Assembly (NCBI GenBank): GCA_949751835.1
Contig: CATKHK010000103.1
Span: forward strand, 62,001 to 126,000
DNA: 64,000 nucleotides
Source: Blepharisma japonicum
Taxonomy: Eukaryota; Ciliophora; Heterotrichea; Heterotrichida; Blepharismidae
Direction: 5' to 3'
Part shown: in pieces, positions 28,961 through 41,679 of the stretch
Layout of the letters: every line of letters starts with the position of its first letter
Numbering within the stretch: position 1 is the stretch's first letter
Position numbers and translations under genes: made by a program
Notes under the pieces: generated by a model
Database searches by the model: none
Seen by the model: only the letters and a program-made list of their open reading frames with translations
Told to the model about the DNA's origin: nothing

Positions 28961-29187
28961 TATTTTTTCAAAAAATAAAATTTTAAACCTACTCCATTAG
29001 TACTTAGCAGCATTCACAATTAATTCATAACTATTGAAGTTTTATCTTATAAGCATTTGCCGAAAAGCTGGCATATAGCTCATAATATAATGATTATATG
29101 AATAATTCCTATAAACTAATTTTCTTTCAGCACTCCATAAAAATCTCCATTTTTATTGTAGGAACTCTTTAAAACCTATACTAATAT

Positions 29188-31779
29188 CTATTGCTTAAAG
29201 TTATTTTTTTGCGTTTTGTAAGAAAAATACCTCTCAACCACCACATTTAACAAAATCAGCCCCAAAATGGTCATAACAATAGTTGACCTGCTAAACTCCC
29301 TCGTCAAAATATCGAAAGACTTCTCAGGCATTACCCTCACTACAAAAAGATCCAACCCATACGCAACTGCCAGCGATGTCGACTCCAGCAAAGTCCATGT
29401 AATTTCTAGCTGCTCCAGACCATCTAAATTCAAATAATACGTCAAAATATTATGCTGCACTAAAGGTAGGTTTGGCTTATAAATCGGCAAATTTGGCTGG
29501 TCAAAAATTCCTTCTGTCTTATCTTCTTCTTGTTTTCTCCTTGCACTGAGCCATTTCAAATTAAGTGTATAAACCTGGTTTGTGTTTAAAATCATGACTA
29601 AATCAGGGGTTGTTATGCCTTGTAGAGTCCTGGTTACCTTCATATCTTTAATTCCACCTGGAAACGCATAGGTTTGGGTAAAAATAATGGGGTTTACCAT
29701 GTCAAAGGAAGAATATTTGTCCTCAAAAGTCCCTTCATAATAAGAAGCCAGGACATGGGTGGCTGAGGTGTCGACTTGGCTGTCGAAAAATTCCCCACCT
29801 ATCATTTCGTAGCGGGAATATTTAGAATTCCAATAATGGCCGATAAGCTTATTTTCGTGCAAAACTAAATTGACAGAGCCTGATACACCTTCTTGACGAA
29901 GTTTTGTAAGGATGCTTCCGGATACACCGTTAACGACGTAGATGTAGAGATCTGAGGATTTTATTGTGGCTAAGGCGAACATGTTGGCGTCATCATGCTT
30001 ATAGATCAGCCTAGATGTGCCAGTTGCAATGGATGGCTGGTGGATTTTTGACTCTTTTTCAGTAGCAAAAGCTTTGATTTCTTCTTGGGCAGATAGTGCC
30101 ATAGACCATACAAGCTGAGAGTCTTCCCCTACGATTTTATACCCAAAAATAGTGTTTTCTTTAGAATTTATTTTATAAAAATAAATATTTTCTGCTTTCA
30201 CGTCTTTTGTGACATTTTTTACCTTTAAAGAATTGCTGACCAGTAACACCCCAGGTTTTTCAGTTTTATCTAAAATAATAGCTTCTAATAAATCAAAATC
30301 TTTAATAGTCTCAGTCTTAATGGTCTCTCCAGAAGTGGAAAGTATCCATACAAGCTTAATATTTTTATTTTCTTTAAAAATCAATAGGATTTCTTCTATA
30401 TCAGTTTGGACTAATTGGTAAAATTCTCCATATTCGATAAATGATTTTTTCCAGACTGTATTTTTATATAGTGATTGTAAGGCAAAAATATAATTTGAGG
30501 CACTTACTCCTAGGATTAATTTATTGATACCAAAAACGTCGCGAATAAGCTCTTTTTCTTCATCAATTTTTGACTTTCCTTCAAGCCATAAGGAAAAGGA
30601 CTGTAATTGGATTTTTAACCTGAGTAAGAAATTAAAGGGAGATTTTACCCAAGAATTGTCTTGCTTTATTGAGGAAATATAGTCGTTGGAGTGGTGGAGA
30701 GCTTTGTTTGGGAGCTCAGCGAAATATACGTGTTTTAGATGTCCAAGGCCTTCTTCTCTGATCCATTTTATTTCAGTACTGGTGAAGCAGGTGAAGCTGA
30801 AATCAGATAAAGTCAAAAATCCGACAAATTCGCCTTTTTGGGTTAAAAATCCCCAAAAATGCTCAATTTGAGGGACTTTTTCTTTGTAAATGACTTTGGT
30901 TTGTTTAGAGGTTCCTTCGTTTATGTTGTAGATAACCAAATTAAATTCAGTCAAGCTTGGGGAGATCCAAAAGAGCTCGTCTTCTCCAGCAGAAAAAATC
31001 CCAGGGCCTGCTGTCACGATTTTTCTGTAATTTTCTTTGATTTCATATACTTCATGGTCTTCAGTTAATACGTAATTGGAATTTTTAATAATTTTTGCAA
31101 TATTTTTCCCTTTCCATTCCTTTATGAAAAATTTTCCTTTTTCGTAAATTTCTACTTTATCCTTATCTTGGGAAACACATGTATTTTTTAAGCAAAATTG
31201 GGTTCCCTTTAAGCTACCACTGATTTTTTCTGTTTTTCCAGTTTTTAAGTTAATTTTCCAAATAGTCAAAACTTCTTCTTTTGCTTGTACTTCAATTTCC
31301 CCATCATTTGCCCCAATAATTTTCACAACACTCCCTAAGTTAAAAACTTTGCTGCTTTCTCCAGTCGAAAGTTCTAAAACTTCAATTTCCTGCGATTTTT
31401 GTATGCATAAATATTCCTTCATAGATAAAGCCACTATTTTTATATCAAGAACATCACGAATCCCTTTAGTCCATTGAAGAGTCCCATCATGAGGTGTGTA
31501 TACACTGATTTGGTTTTCTGAAAAAGTAGCAATAAAATTAGAGCTGGACGTGACTAATATAGGATCATCCAGCTTTGAGACGATTTTTCGCCATTCAGCT
31601 TTGCCATTGCCACGCAGGCCTGCAATTATTCCACGTTCTGTCGCAACAATATAGCGGCCTGAGCCTGCTGGTGCAAAATAGTTGACTTTTCCTATATGTG
31701 ATAAGCTTCAGTCATATTCCCCTACTTGGTCTTCATAAATCCCATTCACAGTGACGAATAATGCAAGAATCCACCACAT
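29188..31779 (-). CDS. EMC1: EMC1, ER membrane protein complex subunit 1, 863 aa
   Basis: The start at 31779 gives a signal peptide (MWWILALFVTVNG) followed by Tyr-Glu-Asp-Gln-Val-Gly-x2-Asp-Trp-x-Leu, the hallmark of mature EMC1; its Trp is TGA. Next comes a long beta-propeller region with repeated Ala-Thr-Glu and Trp-x-Lys patterns. Then comes the C-terminal conserved domain (Thr-Gln-Thr-Tyr-Ala-Phe-Pro-Gly-Gly-Ile-Lys-Asp-Met, Gln-Gly-Ile-Thr-Thr-Pro-Asp-Leu), one transmembrane helix near residue 835 and a short cytosolic tail. EMC1 is the large lumenal subunit of the EMC insertase, which places weakly hydrophobic helices in the ER membrane. Length is close to family norm (~900-1000). Confidence 0.9.
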
Positions 31780-31866
31780 TATGGTATTTTTATATTAATT
31801 TATATCTTATGTATTTATGCTAGCCTAATATAAAAAGGCTTCATTAGTCATTTTTTACAATTAAAA

Positions 31867-34308
31867 TTAAGAACTTACAGCTAGTTTCGTGTTAAAGTTG
31901 TCTTTCTTCTTAAGCACATCATTTGCACGCTGCAGCTCAATAATTCTATTATTAAGTTCTATTTCTCTGTCATCTTGGTACTGAAACATAACGTTGAGGT
32001 GATTTTTTAAGAAAAATATTTTAGCAACAGAAATCACCACAAGTCCCCAGAAAACTGGGGCATATCCAAGCACATATAGCCACAACTGTCTTAGCACGGC
32101 CCTATCAGTCATCGCATTTATAACCGCTGAGGTAGCTGATACATGGCTTTCAAAAGGCCCACATAAATCTGATCCATTATTATAAGTCCTATGTGGTAGA
32201 TCAGCAGTAAGGAAAAAGGTTATATAAGCAATAGCTCCTAATAGCGTAATATTATAGACTCTAATAATAAAAATGACCAAGTCACTTGCTTGAGTTTGCT
32301 GCAAAGGCTTAATTTGTAATTTATTTAATTTCCAATGCTGAAATTTGAAGTCGATAAACATCAAAATAGGTGTCAAAACAGCCACATATGGGAAATATGG
32401 CAGTGTGACCCACACTAGTGCTTGAAAATAAATGCAATTAATTAGCTGCTGAGAAACTTTAATTTCTTTTTTCCATGAGGGTGTTTTTCTGATTTTTGAT
32501 AAAGTATAATTATATAGAATTATCATAAGAGGAATGACCTTAGACATAACCGCTTCTGATATCACTAGTAGTAATAAATTAATACCAGCTTGGTCTTCTC
32601 TACAATTATAGTTGGTTTCGTATTCAATTTGTTCGCCGATATCTAAAAGAGTTGCATCTGTTGCTAAAGCAAGATTTAAGCCTGCGAATACGACAACATT
32701 TAAGATTTTCGCTATATAAATTCTAATAATTTGCAGTTTTACTATATATGAAGGAGAGTCCCAATTTTCTAGTGCGGTGATTTTTATAGTCAGATTGGGA
32801 AACATAGCATTTACAATTGAAATTCCAAGTTTTGGGATAAATCCTACCACAAGTGACCAAGTCCCTGTAGAAGCAATGCTGTTGACGAAGTCTTTTTCAT
32901 ATACCAAAATAAGGATAATGATGACCCATCCACTGATTAATATTAAAATATATATAGAATTTCCTATAAGCCTTCTAATAGTCAATGCTGTTTTTTGGGC
33001 AGCTGACCTATTTGCAGCTTCTCTTAGCTTTGCTTCATCTTTAAGCCCAGTTGTCAGCTGATTACTAATATTTACTGATTGGTCATAGGAGTCAGTCTCA
33101 TTGTCAATATTCCACGACCAGTTATTAAATACAATTGCAGCGAATTTTTTTAGCTTAATGTCTTTTCCTCCAAAAATTTCTTGTTTTTTTCTGATATAAT
33201 CAGTCCTTACCCATTTAAAAATAGACGCAGCCACTGTAGCAGCAATTAAGCCTATTAAAGAAAGGCAATATGATATATCTTCAGAGCTCGGAAATGCAGA
33301 ATATAACACAAAACAAGGCCCACCTCCGCATGTTCCTAAAAAATTGCCATTATAATACAAAATATGTGAAACCAGCAAATACATAAAAATTGCTAAAATG
33401 ACAATGCTGGAATTTACCAAAAATTTGTAAAATGAAAAATACGCGCTGATACTTTTATCATACCTGGCTTCAATCCTTTTCATTTCTCCTTTCAAAATTA
33501 CCAATTTATAGAAGCAAGATCTTATTTGGTCTGTAAATTTATCACAGCAGTTTTTTTCGCTTTCCTGCTTCCCCAAAAAATTCGTAAAATCTCCTTCAAC
33601 CAGGGCAATTCCCATCATAAGCTCTCTTTTCATATCAAGTTTTCGCTTATTTTCGTCATCATCTAAAGCTTTTCTGCTGATAATTGCAAGTCCTCCTGCT
33701 TTGTATCCTCCTCTATCCAAAAGCCCTAAAGATTTTAATTCTTCTTCTAGTTGTTTTTTTTCTATTTTTAAATGTTCTAATTCTTGGCCTTTTTCGTAAT
33801 TTCCTTTAGCCATTTCTAAATTTTTGTCCCTTAATTCTTTGATTTTTTCTTTAAATTCTTTGCATTTGTCGACTAAGACTTGCATTTTTATTGCCGCTTC
33901 TTTTTCTTGGTTTTCGTCTCTCTCAATAAAAGTAGCTGGGAGGGCGTAACTTTCAGGCTTAGGAGGCGGAGCAGTAGATTTTGGGGCTGAATTTTGCAGT
34001 AAAAGGTCTTCTAGGTCCATTCCCATTAGCTTGTCTATATTTTCTAGCTCTTCTATATTGGCAGGGGCTAGCGGAGGATAAGGAGGCTGAAAAGAGGATT
34101 TGGGAGGGTGCCGATTGTATTTGTCACGAGGATTTAAAGCTGGGGTAAGGGCTGGCGGAGGAGGATCTTCGAATTCTTCTTCTTTGTCTCTACTTATAGG
34201 CTTGATGCTTATTTCGTCTCTATGTTATTTTTACTGTTGCCGCGGTGGCAGCTCATCTCCATTCCCAAATCGAAACGGTTTGGGAAAATTAAATTGTTTT
34301 CGGTCCAT
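31867..34308 (-). CDS. TMC (transmembrane channel-like) family protein, 808 aa, one intron
   Basis: Removing a 15-nt intron (34220-34234) joins ATG 34308 (MDRKQFNFPKPFRFG) to the long frame ending at 31867. After a Pro-rich, acidic N-terminus and a coiled coil (about residues 125-185), eight to ten membrane segments follow. TMC hallmarks are visible: Phe-Asn-Asn-Trp-Ser-Trp-Asn-Ile before an Ala/Lys-rich helix, Met-Phe-Pro-Asn-Leu-x5-Ala-Leu-Glu-x-Trp-x-Ser-Pro, and Cys-Arg-Glu-Asp-Gln-Ala-Gly in place of the classical Cys-Trp-Glu-x3-Gly. A Cys-rich extracellular loop precedes. Metazoan TMCs form mechanosensitive channels; a similar role in a ciliate is inference. The stop-side neighbour EMC1 reads the same way. 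Confidence 0.8.
34220..34234 (-). other. 15-nt intron of the TMC-like gene
   Basis: GTAAAAATAACATAG (minus strand), phase 2, splits a Gln codon 74 nt after ATG. Retained, it brings TAA into frame. Removed, it joins a Pro/Glu-rich N-terminus to the channel body. A is at position 10. Confidence 0.85.
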
Positions 34309-34372
34309 AATAAAAAATTATTTCAAAAATTGATTAATTTCAATTAATTTTATATGAATTATTTTGCAGATT

Positions 34373-35425
34373 TTACAGCTCAAAATCAATCATGATTTCT
34401 TCACCGAGTTCTGCGTCTATCAAAGGTATAGAATTTTTGCTTTCAAAATCCCCAGGCCAATACCGACTTGAAGGGATATTTTGATTTAAAATTCCTAATG
34501 CTTTATAAGCAGAAGCAATCAGCTCAGAGCAGAAATAATTATCTTCTTCCCCTGGCTGTCTGTGTTGGTCAATGCCAAAAACTTTTTTATACGAAATTTT
34601 GTATTTTTTTCCTTTGGTGTGTTCTAAGAAATTTTCGAGTTTTGATAAAGTTTCTTCTGTTCTCTCCATAATAAGCTTGCGAAATGCTATTCTTTTATAA
34701 AGCTTATACCAGCCGTATCGTAGAAAATCGTCCCAGTGGACAATAGAAACACCATTGTCTTCAGTCGCTTCTAATATAGCAATATCCCCAGACGAGTAGC
34801 AAAGTATTAAAGCTACATGATCATATCTGCCCCTTAAAACGCTTCTTTGCAGCTTCGCTGCAACACTTTTTCCTTTAAACAATATCAAATCCCCTGTGCA
34901 CGCTTGATACCTAAACTGTTCCTCTGAAACTCTGTCAAATCTCCAAAATTCTTTCTGCATACTCACAGTCGTAATATCTAATTTTTTCCCATCAGAATAC
35001 GTAATATGCTTATACAAAGCACGGGCTCAATCGATAATTTCTTTACAATCATACGATTTAAGCTTAAAACATCTTTTTGAGCCTAAAGGTTTTATATACA
35101 CTTTTCTAGGCATTTCTGGGTCATAGACCTGCACATCGACTGTTATGAGATTAAAATTAATAATCCCAGCCGGCTGAGGGTCTGACTCTTTTCTATAGTA
35201 AACCAGCCGTTTATCTTTCAATACAAAATATCGCTGCTGATAGCCTCGTAAAATGTTATTGGACTTCTTTAAAAGTCAGCCTGATTTTTCTGTAAGGGAA
35301 TTATCATTTGTGAGGATTTGGGAGTTGTCAAGGGTGGCGTCTGTTTCATATCTGCTGTAGTTATCGCTTATGCTTGATAAAAATTTGTCTAATTGGGTTT
35401 TCTTGTGCGAGCGGTCTTCTGTCAT
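34373..35425 (-). CDS. PH domain plus YiiX/NlpC-P60-fold hydrolase, 350 aa
   Basis: Two TGA(Trp) codons join three open stretches from ATG 35425 (MTEDRSHKK) to TAA 34373. Residues ~45-140 form a PH domain: Gly-Trp-Leu-x-Lys-Lys, Arg-Tyr-Phe-Val-Leu-x5-Leu-x-Tyr-Tyr, ending with the helix containing Ile-Ile-Asp-Trp. Residues ~170-320 match the permuted papain-like (YiiX/LRAT-type) fold: Thr-Gly-Asp-Leu-Ile-Leu-Phe, His203 in Tyr-Asp-His-Val-Ala, and Cys299 in Tyr-Phe-Cys-Ser-Glu-Leu. Such enzymes act on lipids, acyl chains or amide bonds. The PH domain suggests recruitment to a phosphoinositide membrane. Confidence 0.8.
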
Positions 35426-37308
35426 AATTTTTTCGCTTAAATTTATAAGAGATTGGGCTGAAAATGAAGAATTTGGATATTTATAAAAAGAATTAGAAAT
35501 GATTGAAAAATTAAAAATATGAAGGGTTTTGAATGGGAAAGTTATAAATTAGAGATAATGAAAGAAATATTTTTGAATTTGTAAAATAAAATTGGAAATT
35601 TGTTGTTATGTATCATAAGGATTATAAATTTAGCTTTAGCTTTGTTTAAAATATGTCAAGAATTAGTAATAATTTTGAATGGGAAGTAGTTTCTTGTAGC
35701 TGCTTATGAAGTGATTCTGAAAAATCTTAGAATGCCTGCCGATATAATTGCCAAAATTCCTTTTTTTTATTCATAAAAATTTCCATAATTATTTTCATTT
35801 TGCAATCGCCATTTTTTGAAGAATTTCAATTTCTAAAGACAAAATGATTGATTAGTACCAAAGCATAATAAAAAATATATGGTTTAATAATTTCTGCCTA
35901 AATTTATAAAGAGAAAAGTGTTTCTATGAAAAATTATTCAGGAATTAAAGAATCCAAAAGTAAGTAAAATTTAAGTGAAACAAGTAGATGAATTACTTAT
36001 GATAAGAAAAATAATCTCAACATATAAGAAAAAGTGTAATAGTAAATAGTGAAGATTTAAAAAATCACACATGGATGCAACTGGTTTTTTAGAGTCCTAT
36101 CAGAGAATACTTATCAATGGATTCAGAACTAGTCAAGTGTTGAAAAACTAAATTTAGATAGAATTCATTGGCTATTTGGCAATGCATAAAGACTTTTCGG
36201 TCAATAACATTAATATCTAAAGATCTAGGCTAGAAGATGATTACACACTTGGGTTCGGGAGTCATGGAAGCCTTTAAAATAATACGAATATATGATTGAA
36301 ATTTATTTTAAATTGAAGGTTCCTTAGATGATATACTTTAAAGAGTTCAGAAGTCGGATTTCTCCTTCTTTATAATCAAATAGTACAAAAAATTTAGAAA
36401 TACTGTAAATTTAATATATAAACTATATCTATACATAAAAAATTACTATCTGTTATTAGCATCAATTTTGGCACAAGCGATATAAAGCTCCTATGCCTTT
36501 TATAAGTCAACTATTGTTTTCATATTTGACATATAAGTATAAAAACAGCGTAGTAATAAATATGGTGAATTAAGTTTATTTTCCACACTTAAAGTTTCGT
36601 TAGAGAAAATCAAAAATAATTTAATTATTATCTAATAGAATACTCTCAATAAAACAATGAATTGAAAATGATCTTTTTGCAAGCTTAAAATCTTGATAAT
36701 ATAAAAAAATGATATTTTATCATTTGTTATAAAAATAAGATTTAAATATCATCCAAAATTTTGATTTTCCAAATGCATCATCAAAAATTATTTTATTAAC
36801 TTTTTTAATTCAATATTAGAGAATTTTTTTGGTTATAATTAAAATTAATAGTCTTTGTTGTCTTAACTTTTACTAAAAACTTACTTATGTTTACTAGATC
36901 ATTTAAGACCAATATCATATGTCTAAAAAATTTGTGGTTTTTTTGCTTGATAGAATTCCCTTTTAAGGGCATATAATATATAATTTTATAATCAAATATG
37001 GGATAATTAGGATAATCAGAATAATATCGCTTTTTGAAAGTATAAAAAATTAGCATTAGTGAATGTTTAACCAATTTTTTGGAATTTCGGTAAATAAAAT
37101 ATGCTACTGAATTGTGTTGATAAATTGAATTTTAGCAAATGGAGAGTTATGCCTTAATTAACCAAGAAATATAAATGAGAATCTTTGGAAGATTTTAATC
37201 GGCTTTATGGTAAATTTTGTGTTTTTATATGATAAACACCTAAGAATTATTTTTATTCTTAGTGATTAATAAGCAATGCCACATTTTTTATAATTACTGT
37301 GAGTCATC
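35426..37308. other. 1.9-kb AT-rich spacer, no gene supported
   Basis: Long, strongly AT-rich gap. A plus-strand stretch near 36060-36290 has coding-like patches (for example around GATGCAACTGGTTTTTTAGA and CTTGGGTTCGGGAGTCATGG) broken by TAA/TAG in every frame; it may be a decayed gene I cannot name. The minus-strand frame at 36805-37074 is low-complexity and unlikely to be real. Confidence 0.45.
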
Positions 37309-37737
37309 ATGGAAGGCTTATTCAAGTGTTATTATATCAATTGCACCAAAAGTTACCGAACAAAATACAACCTAAGACGACATATCAATGCAATCCACCT
37401 AAAAATCAGAAATTTTGTATGTCCAGAGTGCTCAAAAACCTTTGCTTGTAAGCAAAACCTTAACGAGCATGAACTTTTGCATCGAAAAGATGCAAAGTCA
37501 ACTAAGCAAGAGAGGACCATTATAAAGAACCCTCAAGCTAAAAGTACAGAGAATAAAAGTATTGTAACTCCGTTCGAACTACTATTTATTAATGAAGAAG
37601 TATCTATAAGGAATCTAAATTCTAGATCTATGACTGGTCCTATGCCTGTGCTTCCGCCGGTGGATAAACACCGTCAGTCGGATTGGGGACAAACAAGAAT
37701 TCCAATATTACATTCATTACTTAATAATAATCTTTAA
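37309..37737 (+). CDS. Two-finger C2H2 zinc-finger protein, 142 aa
   Basis: After MEGLFK come two tandem C2H2 fingers. The first has Cys-x4-Cys, Leu-Arg-Arg-His and His-x4-spaced His; the second has Cys-x2-Cys-x3-Phe-x5-Leu-x2-His-x3-His with a standard Phe/Leu core. The linker between them is short. The second half is Lys/Thr/Ser-rich without a fold, and ends in a hydrophilic tail before TAA. It is likely a DNA- or RNA-binding regulator. The gene is isolated, with >1 kb of empty DNA on each side. Confidence 0.78.
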   Translation: MEGLFKCYYINCTKSYRTKYNLRRHINAIHLKIRNFVCPECSKTFACKQNLNEHELLHRKDAKSTKQERTIIKNPQAKSTENKSIVTPFELLFINEEVSIRNLNSRSMTGPMPVLPPVDKHRQSDWGQTRIPILHSLLNNNL

Positions 37738-39035
37738 CTTGACTGATCTAAATTTGATTTTTTAAGAGGCATTTTTTTTTCTGTAGGCTAAAACCGCTAA
37801 TGCAACATATTAAGTATGTCAGTGAAATTAGCATTGAGTTTATATATAACCATAACGAGAGAGGGTTAACAAGGAAAGAAGAAAGGGAGATGGGGCTTAT
37901 TTGAGTACAAAGGAGGGTGCAAGCAATAAATTTAGGATAATAAATTTTTTTAAAGGATTTAGAGGCTAATCTTGATAATTTTTAATTATTTATTAGTAAC
38001 AGAATGCTTTGATATAAAAATATCGAGAAAGTTCTTAGAAGAAAATTTGTGTAACTTCTTTATCGATTTTTTTTTTGGGATTTGGACATCAAAAAATATA
38101 TAGAATCATATTCGAGAATTATATCTAATAAATAATCTTATTTTAGCTTAAATTAGATTATAGATAAAAATTTTGCTTATAATATTTATGATAAAAATCT
38201 TGAAATTATAATTCATGATGATTTTCCGAGTTAATATTTATGCATATTATAAATATTTAATAATTTTAAAATTTTATGAAAAATATTTATTTAAAGTTTT
38301 TTGAGCTGAGTTTGATTGAGATAATATAGTCTTGTAATTTAGAAACATCAAGAAATTTTTCTAAATAATTAATTCCATTTTGCTTTTTATGTCGAAAAGA
38401 GATGGCTCTTTCAAAAGCAATAAATCATTATATAACTTGGATAATTTAGGAGAAATAAATTAATCTATTTATATATGAAAACTAAGATTATTAGTCTATT
38501 GTTTGCTGCTTTTAAAGATTATAACTAAGTTAAATTCTATGTCTAAATTTATAATTAATGACTAATGTATCATTCTCTTGATTTTTAATAATATAAATTA
38601 AGATGAACATAAAATTCAGCTTGAACTTCTATCAATAGTTAATTATATCTAAATTTGTATAGAAGTTATTGAAAATTGATTTTCAGTTAGTAATTACGAT
38701 TTCATTTCTATCTGTTCTAGAGCTAAGCAATATTTTTCAGAGTATTACTTCCAATTTTTCCTTATATTCAAATAAACTGTGCTTCAATTTTGTTTAATTT
38801 TCCCATTTTATTATATTTTTTCTAAATATGACCCTGTCTTTCACTTATATTCGTTATCTGTTAACAACCCTTTAGGTAAGTTGAACAAATAATAAATTTT
38901 ATCCTATTTCATATTAATTGAAATTTACTGAGATTTACATTTCCATAACCTATTTAATGGCTTAATTTTTCCTGCCTTCTCCGTCTAGCAAAAATTTTTT
39001 TGATATTTCTAATACGCAAAAATTCATAATCTAAA
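37738..39035. other. 1.3-kb AT-rich spacer, no gene seen
   Basis: Very AT-rich, stops in all frames, no recognisable motif or RNA. Poly-A/T runs are frequent. Nothing supported. Confidence 0.5.
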
Positions 39036-39707
39036 ATGCTGATGAATTATACTAGACGTCCTTTAAGATTATTTAGCTCAATTTGTGCTCCCAAAGATTA
39101 TTATTTGATTCTCGGGCTAGAAATAGGAGCTAAGCAAGCCGATGTCCGTCAAGCCTATTTAAATCTTGCGAAACAATATCACCCAGATACTCCAACTGGG
39201 GACGCGGAAAAGTTCAAAAAAATTGGCGAGGCTTATGAGAAAATAAGTGACTTAAATTTTAGTATAGGCAAAGAAATAAATCATCAGCAATCCCAAAATA
39301 AGAAAAATAAGGATAATGATTTTTATGAAGCTAAATCTTCATATACACATGAAGATTGGCGAAGGCATAATGAATGGGCTCATAAAGAAAGAATTAGACC
39401 AGATTATGGCTTTAGAGGGGCTACTACGCATGGATGTGCTTATAATGACCCTTTTTTGACAAGAAGTGAAAGGTATACTTATAGCCAATATAAATATGAT
39501 AAATACAACAACAATCACAATTGGAAAAATCACGGGCGTAAAAGAAGGGAAGAAACTTATGGAGAAAGGGAAGAAAAAGAAGCCGAAAATGGGTCAAAAA
39601 TTTGAATTTATATAGCGAGCTTTGTAGGTGGAATTATATTTATTCAGTCATTTAATTCAAGCCCAGCTTATTCATATCAGCCGGATTTGTATCGAAAATC
39701 AAGATAA
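39036..39707 (+). CDS. Mitochondrial J-domain (DnaJ-like) co-chaperone, 223 aa
   Basis: TGA at 39603-39605 is Trp; the frame ends at TAA 39705-39707. The first ~19 residues (MLMNYTRRPLRLFSSICAP) are basic and amphipathic, as in a mitochondrial presequence. A J domain spans ~20-75 with His49-Pro50-Asp51, the motif that triggers Hsp70 ATP hydrolysis. The middle is polar and Asn/Lys/Tyr-rich. After Trp190, a short hydrophobic segment (Ile-Tyr-Ile-Ala-Ser-Phe-Val-Gly-Gly-Ile-Ile-Phe-Ile) may anchor it in the inner membrane. Reading TGA as stop would remove that anchor. Confidence 0.82.
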
Positions 39708-39894
39708 ATTCCTCATATTTATGAAGAATTTGGATAAAATAAAATTAAAAATTATTTAGGGTAATTTTTGATACTTAAAATAATTGAATTTTTTGATTTT
39801 CTTTTATTTGAGATAATAAAGAAGAATTACGCAATTAATTTTGTAAATGATACAATTTATACAATTTTAAAACAAAAGTATTAATAAATATGAA

Positions 39895-41679
39895 TTATAA
39901 AGAAATCTGCCCCATAATATAGTTGATTTCGTCTAAAAACAATATCGATCCTCTTTGAAAGTTCATCGGCTCCAACTTCATCAAGACATATCTCGTCCGA
40001 GGCCCATTTCCAGAATCATTATTGCTAACCCTCAAAGTCCCAATTCTTTCTTTTCTAAAAATTCCACTGATCATCCCATCAAATTTCTCCTGCTCTTTAG
40101 AAATTTCATATAACTGTCCTGCAGACATCCCAAATAAAGAATTTCCAATCTCATCAAACCCAGTAACATTTATATTTTCAGTTGAATCATTAAAGACCAT
40201 AGATAAAAGATACCTATAAGTACAGTTAGGGAACGATTCTTTGCAGTTTTCACATCTATAAAGCCCATCGCTTTCTATTAAAACTTTCTTTTTGCATTTT
40301 GATGAATTTTTGCATGATGGATAAGTCAATGATGAAAAATTGTCTGATCTTATATAAGAAATATAGCCAATAATGGTATAATTTATAGCTTGGTCAGAAG
40401 ATACCATTAATCCTTCCCAAATTTCTTTGATTTCTCTGAGAGTTTTGAATTCTTGTTGAGTTTTGGATATTGTACGATGGGTAAGAGGGGTTAATTGAAG
40501 CCTATTCTCTGTGGATGAATTTTTCCAACGCTTAATAAACTCGACTTCTTTATAGTCTTTGGGGTTTATGTATATTGATGATATTGATTTTTCACAGGTA
40601 ATTGATAGGCCGTTGAAATCTGTAAGCCGCAATGATTTTCCTGCTAAAATAGGTTTGGAGTCAATTGAAATTGAGTCGAAATCTTGCAAAGTTGCAAGGT
40701 CGTTTCATAGGGTAATTTCTATTGAAAAATAGGTATGGTCTGTAATTCGAACACTCCTTTTCTTCAAATTTTCACCTTTTCTGGAAGTGATATCAGATAA
40801 TGAGCCAATTTCTGTAATAATTCCACATACATCTAAAATTGTGCCGATTTCAAGTTTTGATAATTGGTCAATTGGTATAAAATTGAATTTTAAAAACCCA
40901 ATATTTCCATCATCAGGCACTTCTGCAATAACAGCATTTGTATCAAAATTTAATTGATAATCATTTTCAACTGAATGATATTTCCTTTTCGCGGACCTCA
41001 CATTCCCATCACTAAACGTATAAACCTTTCCTTCCTTAAAAACATCATAAAATTTATCAGCTGCAGCATTAAAAAATACAGCTTGAATTTCATCTAAATA
41101 CGAATCAATCAAAGTAATAGAAAAAATTTTTCCTTCCCCTCTTGCATTATGCCACGTCTTTATATCAGTTTTTTGTGAAACCCTTGCTTTAATAATCCAA
41201 CTGGTTGATAATGGGGTTAATGATTTTATAGGGGCGTACAAGTCTTTTGATGGCTCTGAAATTATTTTTTCAGGTATTTTTTGTTCTGGGACTGGTGCTT
41301 CAGGGATTTCTTGGGTTTCTTGGACTTTTGGTTCGGGATTTGTTTTGATATTATTATATCTTATAGGATCTGCGATTTGGCTGTCGTATGAAGAAACATG
41401 CTCAATTTCAGTAATGAATAGAATTTTTGTGTTGTTGAGAATGTTTACGACGTAATCGTTGATTTTGATAAGGTCATAAATATGAATAATCCCTGATTTT
41501 ATGATGTCATTACATTGGCCTACAAACAGAGCTTGCTGATAAAATTCTCCATCTGAAATTACAATTTGGTATTTTTGGTTGTTTAGGGATTTCATATCGA
41601 GGACTTGAACTATAGGCTGATAATCAGGGAGATGCTGAGTATTGTGGAGGTTTCTTATAGCATTTGAATCGAGACTCAT
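39895..41679 (-). CDS. RPA1: Replication protein A large subunit (RPA1/RPA70), 594 aa
   Basis: Two open stretches join through a TGA(Trp) in Ile-Thr-Leu-Trp-Asn-Asp-Leu-Ala, matching the conserved end of DNA-binding domain A/B. The order is: an N-terminal OB fold (residues ~15-100), a linker rich in Pro/Glu, OB folds A and B (about 160-400), then C with its zinc ribbon (Tyr-Pro-x-Cys, a second Cys, Gly-Leu-Tyr-Arg-Cys-x2-Cys, then Phe-Pro-Asn), ending with the helix that joins RPA2/RPA3. Length is near the usual ~600-620. RPA1 coats single-stranded DNA in replication, repair and recombination. Confidence 0.92.

Noticed and set aside
36805-37074. Minus-strand open frame (89 codons)
   Set aside because: AT-driven Ile/Tyr/Lys/Asn composition, no conserved motif, isolated in a non-coding gap.
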